Positions 1-8,505 of a stretch of DNA of 35,474 nt are shown here, piece after piece. The notes below the pieces were generated by a model. That model was given only the letters and a program-made list of their open reading frames with translations. It did no database searches and was not told where the DNA came from. The translations under genes and the position numbers were made by a program. Every line of letters begins with the position of its first letter. Within the stretch, counting starts at the first letter, position 1. Source of the stretch: Candidatus Neomarinimicrobiota bacterium (GTDB lineage: Bacteria > Fidelibacterota > UBA8477 > JABMPR01); contig JAYEKW010000086.1 in the NCBI GenBank assembly GCA_034716895.1, positions 5,175 to 40,648 of the forward strand. Reading direction: 5' to 3'.

Positions 1-854
1 CTGAGCATTTGGTCATTATCAGCAGTGGCAGTTGTGCTGCCTGAACCCACCAGGGTTACATTGTACCAGACTGGGTGTGATCGAGGGGTTGAGTTAAGGT
101 CACCATTGGTTTTGCTGTCCATTTCATGAGCTCGATTACCTGCATCCGCACCGACCATGGCAAACAGGAACTGCCCGCGACCCTGGTAACCTTCATCTAC
201 ATCAAATGCGTCATCACCAACGAACAGAACATTACAATATTTGAGATCCACAGTTCCCCCAAACATCTCAAAACCATCATCCAGATTTAGGGCAACTTCA
301 CAGTATTCAATCGTTGTTCCACGGCCAACCCCAGCGAGGGTAATTCCATTGATCTCATTGTCCTGACCAATGGAGCGACCACCGTGCCAAACCCGAACAT
401 AGCGCAATACACCTGAGTTATCATCGGCATTGGTTCCGCCGTAGGGGATTCCCTCAAGACCTTCCACGAAGCTGCTGCCACCATCCACGGCGATGGGTGC
501 ATCACCTAAAATGATAATTCCACCCCAATTACCTCGGGGATCCAGCATTTCATCTGCTGTTAGGACAGTTGTGAAGGTGATTGGAGCAGTGGCCGTTCCT
601 TCAGCCATGATTACAGCCCCTTTTTCGATAACGAGGGCAGGGGCTAGACCTGCACCATCATCTTCGTTAGCCTTGATCGTCGTGCCAGCCTGGATGGTCA
701 GAGTGACCCCTGGTTTGACAAAGACCTGTCCCGTAAGCAAATGTTCATCTGATGCATTCCATACTTCATCAGAGATGATTTCCCCGGTATGGTCGATAGC
801 GAACAGGCCAGAAACCAGTGTTCCGATCAGTAATAATAGTAAACTATTTTTCAT
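1..854 (-). CDS. Secreted beta-helix-like protein, C-terminus outside the window
   Basis: An open frame starts at an ATG whose last base is 854 and runs off the left edge without a stop, giving 284 codons here. The first residues (MKNSLLLLLIGTLVSGLFA) form a Sec signal peptide. The mature part has the alternating hydrophobic/Gly/Asp pattern of a right-handed beta-helix, with short motifs such as VTLTIQAGTTIKA, NWGGIIILGDAPI and NLDDGFEMFGGTVDLKYC. This type is common in FCB bacteria as a surface or secreted protein, often with a type IX sorting tail, but the tail would lie outside the window. The start codon is 7 bases after the stop of the TonB-dependent receptor gene, so the two are almost certainly one operon. 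The role is inferred from position: surface partner of the receptor, probably in phosphate or organophosphate capture. No catalytic motif was recognised. Confidence 0.8.
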   Translation of the reverse strand, partial: MKNSLLLLLIGTLVSGLFAIDHTGEIISDEVWNASDEHLLTGQVFVKPGVTLTIQAGTTIKANEDDGAGLAPALVIEKGAVIMAEGTATAPITFTTVLTADEMLDPRGNWGGIIILGDAPIAVDGGSSFVEGLEGIPYGGTNADDNSGVLRYVRVWHGGRSIGQDNEINGITLAGVGRGTTIEYCEVALNLDDGFEMFGGTVDLKYCNVLFVGDDAFDVDEGYQGRGQFLFAMVGADAGNRAHEMDSKTNGDLNSTPRSHPVWYNVTLVGSGSTTATADNDQML

Positions 855-861
855 TTGAGTC

Positions 862-3831
862 TTAACTCCTTTTTTGTTGTAGTTGATATTTCACTCCCAG
901 ACTGAATGCCAGTCCTGGCGAGTAAACTTTACGCAATTTTAGAGCACCTGACGACGCTTCGATATGTCCGAATCGTACTTGGGAATTGAGAATGTTTTTT
1001 ATTTTCAGACTGAATTTCAGTGATCCAAGCTTTTTTCCAGTCGTCATATTCAGGGAATGGAAAGGGAATTCATAGATGTCACCCACTTCACCAACACCTA
1101 CAGAACTGATGCGCTTGGTGTATGTATTATATGCCAAAGCGAAGGTATATCCTCCCGGTGACCGGTAGTCGATTGCTGCATTTACCATAACATTTGACTG
1201 ACCCTGCAGTGATCTGCTTTTTGTGGAAGATGAATTCGCGTAGCTCGTACCGTTAAATAGGTAGACCGTATCACTAACGGTGACTTCAGATTCTGAAATA
1301 GTTGTATTAAAGGATATACTTCCGAAACCTCTGGTTAATGGAATAGGCAGCTTTTTTCGCAACTCGAATTCAAGACCATAGGTGTGAGCTGTTTCTGCAT
1401 TTTGGAAGGTTTTGTAATCCAGATCAGGGGTCGAAATCATCGATACTTCTATGGGATTCTCAAATGTTTTAAAAAATGCACCCACTGAGATAAGCTCAGA
1501 TGCTGACGGGTAAAATTCGCTACGAAGGTCATAATTCGTAACTTCAGAATTCTTTAAAAATGGGAACCCAATGGCAACTTCACCTTGATAGAATTCCTGA
1601 TAAGCCATCGGTGCCAATTCTCTAAATTCCGGTCGCCCAACCGTTTGTGAATAGGCTGCTCTCACATTGAGTCCATCATCCTTTTTATAAATCAAATTGA
1701 GAGAGGGGAGTACAACCTGCTGTGTCAAGTGAGCCTTGGCAGGGTCACCATAGATTGTTGTGGCTGATGCACCTGTCACCGGATTATAGCTATCCAATTT
1801 CATGTTATAGTTTTCGTAACGCGCTCCTCCCTCAAACTGAAGTGACCAGGCACTTCTACTGAGAAGGGGGATGGATGCCATGGTATAGAAAGCCTTGGTC
1901 AGTTCCTGCGCTGTATAGCCATTGAATGCGTTTTTAGCAGTTTCGTCCAGCATCAATAACCCGTGAGTCCAATCCCCAGTAGCAGTATCACGTTCAAAAA
2001 AGTTCAGCGCATCAAATGATTGTCCAAATTCCATATCAGGGTAGATATTGAGGACCGAATCTGCCCAGCTTGAGCTGGATGAATTTGTAATGGCAAAGGA
2101 ACGCTTTTCGAAGGTTCTGGACTTATCCTGGTCCCTAAAACCCACTTTCAGCTTGATAGCATTTTGTATATCCAACGGGATTTTAAGTTCATAGTGCAAA
2201 TCGAATGATAGGTTGGCATCACTACCATCTGTAAAATCGCGATAGGCAATCTTCTGAGCCTGCCGGTCGATTATGTAATAGCTATAGGATGAGTCTGTAT
2301 CCGCATTAACAACACGCTCTGAATAGTTATGGGATGAATGATCGGGTTCATAGCGCGTCGATAGGCCTGAATTGTAATTCCATTCGATATTGTGTTGAGG
2401 TCCTAAAGTAAACTGGCTTGAACCACTGAGGCTGGTATTCTTAATCGTTTTTTCGATATAATGGTCACTGATAAAAATACCTGATTCAATATTGGGTGTA
2501 TAGCCTGTGGAAATTGTATGCTTGTCACTAGAGGTATGCGTGTAAATCCGTTGGAGCTTTATTTTGTGTTTATTCTTGTACTTAAGCCCAGCACTGATAT
2601 TTGCACCGAGATTTGTTCTGTATTCTGAAATCTCATTGCTACGCTCGGTGTAGGGATACAAATAGGCTGAATTCTCTTCATTATCGTCACCTGCTCGATT
2701 GAGGGCAAATTGAGAACTTTCCATGACCTGTGATTTGTAAGCATTCTTGAAAACTATATTGGTAAAGAAACCGTATTCTAAATGTTCGTTTATCTCATAT
2801 CGGTCTCCAAGATCAAACCCTGCGCTGAAGGGCTTACCAGTTTTGACTTTTGAAGCAATGAAGTTTGGAAGAGAGCCACGGCTATATTCACCGATCTGAC
2901 CGTACCACTGAATTGAATTCATCCCTTCCGGTTGATAATTTTGGGCAGGTGACAGTATTTGGTTTTGCGGAATATCATCTCCCAGAGCACGTGACCCATC
3001 ATCAAAACCAAAAAAATCATTTTTCCCTCTGGCAGTGCTTCGAAATGCTGCACCTGCGTATGAACTTGTGTTGTCGCTTAACGAGACGTTCAGGTTGATT
3101 AGACGTTCGTCTGGATATGCTTTGGTCTTGATGTTAATACTACCCCCAGCGAATACACCTGGAAGATCAGGGGTGAAGGTTTTCAAAACGACAATACTTT
3201 CTAATAAAGAACTGGGGAATAGGTCCAGGGGGACTGATTTTTTGTCCGGTTCAGGTGAGGGGATTGGGGCGCTATTCATTTGCGTGGAGGTATAGCGTTC
3301 GCCAAGTCCTCTAACGATGGGGAATTTCCCTTCCCTTACGGTTACACCAGGTAGGCGTTTTAACGCGTCAGCAGCATTAGAATCCCCCCTTCTGGACATT
3401 TCTTCTGCACCAATCGCATCCTCCATGTTGGATGATTCCTGACGCTCTTGTAACATTGAGAGTGCAGCCCCTGGTTTGGTTTCAGCCTCAACAACGACAG
3501 AACTGCCGCTAATGGCTTCCGCGCTCATAACAATATCCAGCCGATTGGTAATCCCGGCATTAAATTGAATGTTCTCAATATTTTTTATTTCATAGCCTAT
3601 ATATGAGACTCTTAGCGTATAGATCCCTGGTCTGATACTTCGGATTTCAAAGAATCCATCTAGATTTGAAGCTGCCCCAATTCCATTATCGAGGACGATA
3701 ACATTTGCTCCGATGAGCACTTCACCAGTTTCTGAATCAGTGATGATTCCCTGGAGACTGCCAGTGTTCTGTCCAAATCCCAGTGCTGGGAGGATGAGTA
3801 AAGTACTAAGTGCTATAATTATTTTGGTCAA
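862..3831 (-). CDS. TonB-dependent outer-membrane receptor with N-terminal carboxypeptidase-regulatory-like domain
   Basis: 989 residues. A signal peptide (MTKIIIALSTLLILPALGFG) is followed by a CarboxypepD_reg-like beta-sandwich at about residues 24-103 (GSLQGIITDSETGEVLIGAN start), a plug domain at about 125-240 (VRGLGERYTSTQMNSAPIP, GVFAGGSINIKTK) and a 22-strand-type barrel to the C-terminus. The start codon is TTG: an in-frame TGA lies six codons upstream, no ATG fits, and an AAGGAAG ribosome site sits about 6 bases before the TTG. Such receptors take up large or scarce ligands through the outer membrane using TonB energy. It is divergent from the pst operon across a 451-bp intergenic region and is followed by a secreted protein gene, so a phosphate-starvation role is likely. 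The ligand cannot be read from the sequence. Confidence 0.93.
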   Translation of the reverse strand: MTKIIIALSTLLILPALGFGQNTGSLQGIITDSETGEVLIGANVIVLDNGIGAASNLDGFFEIRSIRPGIYTLRVSYIGYEIKNIENIQFNAGITNRLDIVMSAEAISGSSVVVEAETKPGAALSMLQERQESSNMEDAIGAEEMSRRGDSNAADALKRLPGVTVREGKFPIVRGLGERYTSTQMNSAPIPSPEPDKKSVPLDLFPSSLLESIVVLKTFTPDLPGVFAGGSINIKTKAYPDERLINLNVSLSDNTSSYAGAAFRSTARGKNDFFGFDDGSRALGDDIPQNQILSPAQNYQPEGMNSIQWYGQIGEYSRGSLPNFIASKVKTGKPFSAGFDLGDRYEINEHLEYGFFTNIVFKNAYKSQVMESSQFALNRAGDDNEENSAYLYPYTERSNEISEYRTNLGANISAGLKYKNKHKIKLQRIYTHTSSDKHTISTGYTPNIESGIFISDHYIEKTIKNTSLSGSSQFTLGPQHNIEWNYNSGLSTRYEPDHSSHNYSERVVNADTDSSYSYYIIDRQAQKIAYRDFTDGSDANLSFDLHYELKIPLDIQNAIKLKVGFRDQDKSRTFEKRSFAITNSSSSSWADSVLNIYPDMEFGQSFDALNFFERDTATGDWTHGLLMLDETAKNAFNGYTAQELTKAFYTMASIPLLSRSAWSLQFEGGARYENYNMKLDSYNPVTGASATTIYGDPAKAHLTQQVVLPSLNLIYKKDDGLNVRAAYSQTVGRPEFRELAPMAYQEFYQGEVAIGFPFLKNSEVTNYDLRSEFYPSASELISVGAFFKTFENPIEVSMISTPDLDYKTFQNAETAHTYGLEFELRKKLPIPLTRGFGSISFNTTISESEVTVSDTVYLFNGTSYANSSSTKSRSLQGQSNVMVNAAIDYRSPGGYTFALAYNTYTKRISSVGVGEVGDIYEFPFHSLNMTTGKKLGSLKFSLKIKNILNSQVRFGHIEASSGALKLRKVYSPGLAFSLGVKYQLQQKRS

Positions 3832-4282
3832 TTTGTTCTTCCTTTTTCACACACATTTCAACACCACTATCTTTTGTCCTTCACGACGGCAGGAGGATGC
3901 ACTTGAAGTGTTAGCTGAATATTTTGGTTAGGTGAGTGAATCAGTAGAATATGATGAGGTTTCTGTGAGGAAGAACATGAGGGTGTAGTGACAAGAGTTC
4001 CAAAAAAAATAGCATGAGGGAGCAAAGCACCTGTGGTAATCTCGCTTTGTCATTTACAAACTGTCGTGCAAATTATAGAAATTGCCCGTCGTGAACAGCA
4101 GGTTGAGTGAAGATCATGGGATCACGGGAATTCTCAAAAAAACCAGAGCTATTCAGTATTTTCGAACCTATGATTTGATCGCAATCAATTCAAAATCTCA
4201 CCAAACACTCACACGAATCAAACATTCAAAACCCAGTATAGAGCGAGGTGTTGGGATAACAACTGATGAGGAGGAAAAGAAA
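3832..4282. other. Divergent intergenic region between receptor and pstS
   Basis: 451 bases separate the TTG start of the receptor gene and the chosen ATG of pstS. No convincing gene lies here. The pstS frame stays open upstream to 4082, but those 67 extra codons would precede a good lipoprotein signal and a good ribosome site, so they are treated as untranslated leader. The region should carry both promoters and the shared phosphate control site. A TTTGT/ACAAA inverted pair lies at 4046-4060, and CTGTCGTG (4061-4068) recurs as CCGTCGTG at 4086-4093. No canonical 11-bp-phased Pho box was found. Confidence 0.5.
4047..4079 (+). promoter_or_regulatory. Weak candidate promoter for pstS
   Basis: TTGTCA at 4047-4052 and TTTACA at 4053-4058 could serve as the upstream element, and TATAGA at 4074-4079 as the downstream element; the spacings are 21 and 15 bases, neither ideal. 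It would give a leader of about 200 bases before pstS. FCB bacteria often use promoters unlike the sigma-70 consensus, so this is only a suggestion. Confidence 0.2.
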
Positions 4283-5158
4283 ATGAAACGAATGATATCT
4301 ACTATTAGTTTAGCGCTATTGACCCTAGTGCTTATGAGCAATTGTGGTGGGGAAAAAGAATCTAAAAACGAAACAGCAACGGTCAAATACATCAGTATCA
4401 AGGGCTCTGATACCATGGTTCACCTGGCCAGTAATTGGGCTGAAGTCTATATGGATACCCATAAAGATGTAGATATTTCAGTGACTGGTGGTGGATCAGG
4501 AACTGGGATTGCAGCTCTGCTTAATGGAACAACTGATATTTGTATTGCATCTCGCAGGATTAAAAGTACAGAAGAAAAATTAGCATTGGAAAAAGGATTG
4601 GCTCCCAATGAGATCGTCACCTCTCGTGATGGTATTGCAGTGGTTGTGAATCCGGCTAATCCAATTAGTGAACTAAGTATTGAACAAATTGGTAAAATGT
4701 ATACTGGTGCCTATACATCCTGGAAAGAGGTCGGTGGACCGGATGAACCCATCGTTATCCTTTCCCGTGAATCAAGCTCAGGAACGTATGTCTTTTTTCA
4801 AAAAAGAGTGATGAATAAGAAGGATTACACACAGGAAGCCTTGCTCATGCCCTCAACAGCGGCAATTATCCAGAGTGTTGCTCAAGATACGTGGGCCATA
4901 GGTTATGTAGGACTTGGGTATGGAACACAAGCTGGTGAAAAAGTAAAAATGTTAGGTATAAAAGATGCTGCTGATACACCTGCCATCTCAGCTTCTGTGG
5001 CTACGGTCCAGGATGATACCTACAGCATTGCCCGACCCCTTCACTTCTATACAAATGGGACTCCCACAGGCGCGACAAAAGACTTTATCGATTTTGTGCT
5101 TTCTGAAGACGGTCAGGCTATTGTCATGGAAGCTGGATACGTACCTGTAAACTATTAA
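4283..5158 (+). CDS. pstS: Phosphate ABC transporter substrate-binding lipoprotein PstS
   Basis: 291 residues from the ATG at 4283. GAGGAGG at 4268-4274 is an excellent ribosome site, and the N-terminus is a lipoprotein signal (MKRMISTISLALLTLVLMSNC, with Cys as the lipidated residue). The mature protein has the PstS-type fold: ISIKGSDTMVHLASNWAE near the N-terminus, TGGGSGTGIAALLNGTTDI in the phosphate-binding loop region, RDGIAVVVNPANPI, and SRESSSGTYVFF in the second phosphate loop. It binds inorganic phosphate in the periplasm, tethered to the inner membrane, and delivers it to PstCA. It is the first gene of pstSCAB-phoU, with a 92-base gap to pstC. A longer in-frame start at 4082 is possible but would bury the signal peptide. 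Confidence 0.95.
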   Translation: MKRMISTISLALLTLVLMSNCGGEKESKNETATVKYISIKGSDTMVHLASNWAEVYMDTHKDVDISVTGGGSGTGIAALLNGTTDICIASRRIKSTEEKLALEKGLAPNEIVTSRDGIAVVVNPANPISELSIEQIGKMYTGAYTSWKEVGGPDEPIVILSRESSSGTYVFFQKRVMNKKDYTQEALLMPSTAAIIQSVAQDTWAIGYVGLGYGTQAGEKVKMLGIKDAADTPAISASVATVQDDTYSIARPLHFYTNGTPTGATKDFIDFVLSEDGQAIVMEAGYVPVNY

Positions 5159-5250
5159 TGTGGCGGGCATTATTCATATGAACAATTCCCATATTACCTC
5201 AATGTCCGTTCCCGCTCGTTTAATATCCACCGGGTTAATAATCAAGACTC

Positions 5251-6120
5251 ATGCACTCCTGGCGAGATAAAGCGATTTATACGGTACTGGTAGGAGCTGC
5301 TTCTACCAGTGTCTTGATCGTACTTCTGATTTTTGTTTTTTTGGGGAAAGAAGCACTGCCATTTATCAATGATCCGGGAATCTCAGATCTGTTTCATTTG
5401 AGGTGGATCCCTGTTTCTTTTAATGCAGAGCTTTTTGGCTTACTGCCTCTTATCACTGGATCTGTTCTGGTGACGTTACTTGCAACTGTTCTAATGATTC
5501 CTTTTGGCGTATTGGGAGCCATCTATATCGCAGAGATAGCAACTCAAGGAGAGCGTAGTTTCTTAAAACCCTTTATCGAAATATTAGCAGGGATCCCTTC
5601 TGTGGTCATCGGATTCTTTGGTCTTGTCGTCCTCAGCCCATTGATCAAGGATCTATTCGATCTGCCCACGGGGCTCACAGCTATTACAGGTGCTGTTCTG
5701 TTAGCCCTGATGGCCATTCCAACAGTGATCACTGTGAGCGAAGATGCTATTCAGAGTGTTCCGCGATCCTACCGCGAGGCTTCACTGGCTTTGGGGGCGA
5801 ATCGCTTACAAACCATCTTTAGAATAATTGTTCCAGCAGCACTTCCTGGAATAACTGCGGCAATCATGTTGGGTATGGGAAGGGTAATTGGCGAAACTAT
5901 GGCAGTCCTCATGGTGACCGGAAATGCTGCAAAGTTAACGCTGAATCCTTTTAGCTCAGTCCGTACGATGACAGCAACGATAGCTGCTGAAATGGGGGAG
6001 GTCGCCTTTGGCAGTCATCACTATCAAGCACTATTTTGGGTTGGAATTGTACTCTTGATAATGACCTTTGGGTTAAATGTGATCGCCCAAAAAGTCTTAA
6101 GAAAGTATCAGATGCGATGA
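5251..6120 (+). CDS. pstC: Phosphate ABC transporter permease PstC
   Basis: 289 residues with six hydrophobic segments and a MetI-type permease fold. The first membrane segment is at about residues 10-32. The cytoplasmic coupling loop is clear ([20 protein letters not shown], then VPAALPGI), as is the VIGETMAVLMVTGN segment of PstC proteins. It pairs with PstA to form the phosphate channel in the inner membrane. The length is slightly below that of the E. coli protein. No strong ribosome site precedes the ATG. Its TGA stop overlaps the pstA start in an ATGA arrangement, so the two are translationally coupled. Confidence 0.95.
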   Translation: MHSWRDKAIYTVLVGAASTSVLIVLLIFVFLGKEALPFINDPGISDLFHLRWIPVSFNAELFGLLPLITGSVLVTLLATVLMIPFGVLGAIYIAEIATQGERSFLKPFIEILAGIPSVVIGFFGLVVLSPLIKDLFDLPTGLTAITGAVLLALMAIPTVITVSEDAIQSVPRSYREASLALGANRLQTIFRIIVPAALPGITAAIMLGMGRVIGETMAVLMVTGNAAKLTLNPFSSVRTMTATIAAEMGEVAFGSHHYQALFWVGIVLLIMTFGLNVIAQKVLRKYQMR

Positions 6121-6968
6121 CCCCTTCAACTCAAGAGAAACTTGTCTTCAACCTGGTCAGGGGAGTTACCTACTCGGTTGTATTAATTGTTGGATATTTG
6201 CTCTTCGATATATTTATACAAGGGATTCCTACGATCAGTTGGGAGTTCTTAAGTGGTTTCCCTCGGCGAAGTGGAGCAGAAGGCGGCATTTATCCTGCCA
6301 TAATTGGAACGATATATCTGGTCTTTGGTGCCATTATTTTCGCCTTACCCCTGGGGATGGCTTCTGCGATCTATTTATCTGAATACGCCCTGCAGGGGAG
6401 CTTAAATCAGACAATTCGATTGGCTATTATTACCTTAGCTGGCGTACCTTCAATTGTGTTTGGGCTTTTTGGACTCGGACTATTCGTCCTCTTCTTTGGG
6501 TTTGGAGCCTCAATTTTAGCTGGGAGTTTAACCCTGGCATTTATGATCTTGCCAACGATTATTGTTTCTAGTGAAGAGGCGCTTCAAGCTGTTCCCATGG
6601 GTTTGCGGGAGGCTAGCCTAGCCCTGGGAGCAACCAAATGGCAAACTGTCTATACCAATGTTCTACCCTACGCCCTTCCCGGAATGTTTACGGGATCTAT
6701 TCTTGGTATCGGGAGAGCAGCCGGGGAAACTGCCCCAATTCTTTTAACGGTGGCGGCGTTTTTTCTCCCCCGGTTACCAAATTCAATCTTTGATCAGGTC
6801 ATGGCACTTCCATATCATCTCTATGTATTGGCTACGCAGCATCCTGATACTGAAAAAGTATTACCCATGCAGTATGGAACAGCTCTGGTGCTTATCATCA
6901 TTGTTGTATTTTTTAATTTAACAGCAATTGTATTGAGAAATCATTACCGAAAGAAAATCCAATGGTGA
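6117..6968 (+). CDS. pstA: Phosphate ABC transporter permease PstA
   Basis: 283 residues from the ATG at 6117, which overlaps the pstC TGA (ATGA). An in-frame start exists at 6036, but it would add 27 residues encoded inside pstC and is less likely. Six membrane segments are visible, with [20 protein letters not shown] in the first half of the permease domain, the coupling loop [20 protein letters not shown] and the PstA-typical [18 protein letters not shown]. It forms the channel with PstC. Its TGA overlaps the pstB start by 7 bases, so the whole block is one transcript. Confidence 0.95.
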   Translation: MTPSTQEKLVFNLVRGVTYSVVLIVGYLLFDIFIQGIPTISWEFLSGFPRRSGAEGGIYPAIIGTIYLVFGAIIFALPLGMASAIYLSEYALQGSLNQTIRLAIITLAGVPSIVFGLFGLGLFVLFFGFGASILAGSLTLAFMILPTIIVSSEEALQAVPMGLREASLALGATKWQTVYTNVLPYALPGMFTGSILGIGRAAGETAPILLTVAAFFLPRLPNSIFDQVMALPYHLYVLATQHPDTEKVLPMQYGTALVLIIIVVFFNLTAIVLRNHYRKKIQW

Positions 6969-7729
6969 AAAAAATAAAAGCCAAACTACAGGCAGAAAAA
7001 GTCAATTTTTTCTATGGTAGTAATCAGGCTTTATTTGATATCAATATGTTAATCCCTGATCGGCAGGTGACTGCCCTGATCGGTCCTTCCGGGTGTGGCA
7101 AATCCACTTTTCTACGGATGTTTAACCGCATGAATGACATTATTCCCGGGACACACCACTCTGGGAAAATCAGCATGAGTGGTGTGGATTTGTATGATTC
7201 CAAAACCGATGTAGTCAGATTGCGACGAGAGGTGGGAATGGTTTTTCAAAAATCTAACCCCTTTCCAAAATCCATTTATGATAATATTACATATGGACCA
7301 GGTATTCATGGCTTAAAGAACAAAATGAAACTTGATGAGATTGTGGAACATAGTCTAAGAGGGGCTGCCCTGTGGGATGAGGTCAAGGATCGACTTCAGG
7401 ATAGCGCTATGGCCTTATCAGGCGGACAACAGCAGCGGTTGTGTATTGCTCGAGCTCTGGCAGTTGAGCCAAAAGTGATTCTCATGGATGAACCGGCTTC
7501 TGCTCTTGATCCAAAATCCACAGCCAGAATCGAAGAATTGATTGGTGAGTTACGGGAAAAATACACCATCATTATCGTTACACACAATATGCAGCAGGCC
7601 TCTCGTGTCTCTGATCATACTGCTTTCTTTTTTGAAGGTGCCATGATCGAGTATGGCCCAACAGTACAGATATTTACAACTCCTCAACAACAAAAAACGG
7701 AAGATTACATTACTGGGAGATTTGGATGA
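6962..7729 (+). CDS. pstB: Phosphate ABC transporter ATP-binding protein PstB
   Basis: 255 residues, full length for the family. Walker A is GPSGCGKST at residues 41-49, the Q-loop glutamine is at 96 (VFQKSNPFP), the ABC signature LSGGQQQR is at 152-159, Walker B VILMDEP is at 172-178 followed by ASALDP, and the switch histidine is H208 (VTHNMQQA). The NRMND segment after Walker A and the [12 protein letters not shown] segment are typical of PstB rather than other ABC ATPases. It powers phosphate import through PstCA. The start overlaps pstA by 7 bases, and the stop overlaps the phoU start (ATGA). Confidence 0.97.
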   Translation: MVKKIKAKLQAEKVNFFYGSNQALFDINMLIPDRQVTALIGPSGCGKSTFLRMFNRMNDIIPGTHHSGKISMSGVDLYDSKTDVVRLRREVGMVFQKSNPFPKSIYDNITYGPGIHGLKNKMKLDEIVEHSLRGAALWDEVKDRLQDSAMALSGGQQQRLCIARALAVEPKVILMDEPASALDPKSTARIEELIGELREKYTIIIVTHNMQQASRVSDHTAFFFEGAMIEYGPTVQIFTTPQQQKTEDYITGRFG

Positions 7730-8436
7730 TGGCTGGAGATAAAATGATACAACATTTACATCGGGAGATCGAGAATCTCAAAAAGAAAATTATTCAAGAA
7801 GCCACCCTGGTTGAAGAGAATTTGCGGGAGAGTATCAAAGCTTTATTAGAACGTGATGGTGAACTAGCCAGAAGAATCGTTAAACGAGATGATATTATTG
7901 ATGAGATGGAAGTTGAAGTTGAAGAGGATTGTTTAAAGATATTTGCCCTCTATCAACCAGTTGCCATTGATCTAAGATATATCGTTGCTTTTCTGAAGCT
8001 CAATAACGACTTGGAGCGTATTGGAGACCTGACGGCAAATATTGCGGCACGAGCAGCTTCTCTGTCAGTTCAGGATATCCTTGAAATACCCAGTCAGATC
8101 CCTGAAATGGCTGTGATCACTCAGAAAATGCTCAAGAACAGTCTGGATGCGTTAATAGATCTTGATGGGGAAAAAGCGACTGAAGTGATGGCTGAAGATG
8201 ATCGGGTCGATACTTTACATGAATCTATGTACCATGTGATCGGTGAACACATGCAGGAAAGCCCGGAAAGGATAAGCCAATGGATGGAAATTTTGGCCAT
8301 TTCACGCTATTTGGAACGTATTGCTGATCACTGTACCAATATTGCAGAAGATGTCGAATATATGCTTAGTGGGGAAATACACCGGCATGAATCAGAATTA
8401 TCAGAAAATACTGAAACACTTCTTAACACTTCTTAA
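7726..8436 (+). CDS. phoU: Phosphate signalling protein PhoU
   Basis: 236 residues from the ATG at 7726, which overlaps the pstB stop. A second in-frame ATG at 7744 has a GGAG site about 6 bases upstream and is an equally fair start. The protein has the two three-helix PhoU repeats, each with its metal-binding signature: [16 protein letters not shown] in the first and [14 protein letters not shown] in the second. PhoU is cytoplasmic, contacts PstB and PhoR, and turns phosphate-starvation signalling off when transport is active; no PhoR or PhoB gene is in this window. The last codons and stop lie within a 10-bp tandem repeat (8415-8444). A one-copy loss or gain would leave the ending unchanged, because two copies are enough to make the same stop. 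Confidence 0.95.
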   Translation: MMAGDKMIQHLHREIENLKKKIIQEATLVEENLRESIKALLERDGELARRIVKRDDIIDEMEVEVEEDCLKIFALYQPVAIDLRYIVAFLKLNNDLERIGDLTANIAARAASLSVQDILEIPSQIPEMAVITQKMLKNSLDALIDLDGEKATEVMAEDDRVDTLHESMYHVIGEHMQESPERISQWMEILAISRYLERIADHCTNIAEDVEYMLSGEIHRHESELSENTETLLNTS

Positions 8437-8444
8437 CACTTCTT
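8415..8444 (+). repeat. Three tandem copies of a 10-bp unit (AACACTTCTT) at the phoU stop
   Basis: Three perfect copies of AACACTTCTT are followed by AACC. Read another way, TTAACA, TTAACA and TTAACC recur every 10 bases. The repeats lie just upstream of a TTGACA element at 8452-8457. TTAACA-type direct repeats with about one helical turn of spacing resemble PhoP-binding boxes known from Bacillus (which have 11-base phasing). This may be a control site for the next gene or a slipped-strand microrepeat. Confidence 0.7.
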
Positions 8445-8451
8445 AACCTTT

Positions 8452-8483
8452 TTGACATTCTGGTATCAAAGAAAGGTTATTAT
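8452..8483 (+). promoter_or_regulatory. Candidate promoter for the CBM9-like lipoprotein gene
   Basis: TTGACA at 8452-8457 is a perfect sigma-70 upstream element. The best downstream elements are TATTAT at 8478-8483 (20-base spacing) and GGTTAT at 8475-8480 (17-base spacing). It sits directly after the TTAACA triplicate, the position where an activator site would be expected. Confidence 0.35.
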
Positions 8484-8505
8484 AACTGAAATCATTGGAG
8501 TTGGA

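Noticed and set aside
4046-4093. Canonical Pho box upstream of pstS
   Set aside because: TTGTCAT and CTGTCGT are present but 14 bases apart instead of 11, and no second matching unit exists.
4082-4282. Longer N-terminus for PstS
   Set aside because: It would place 67 residues before a clear lipoprotein signal and ignore the strong GAGGAGG site at 4268-4274.
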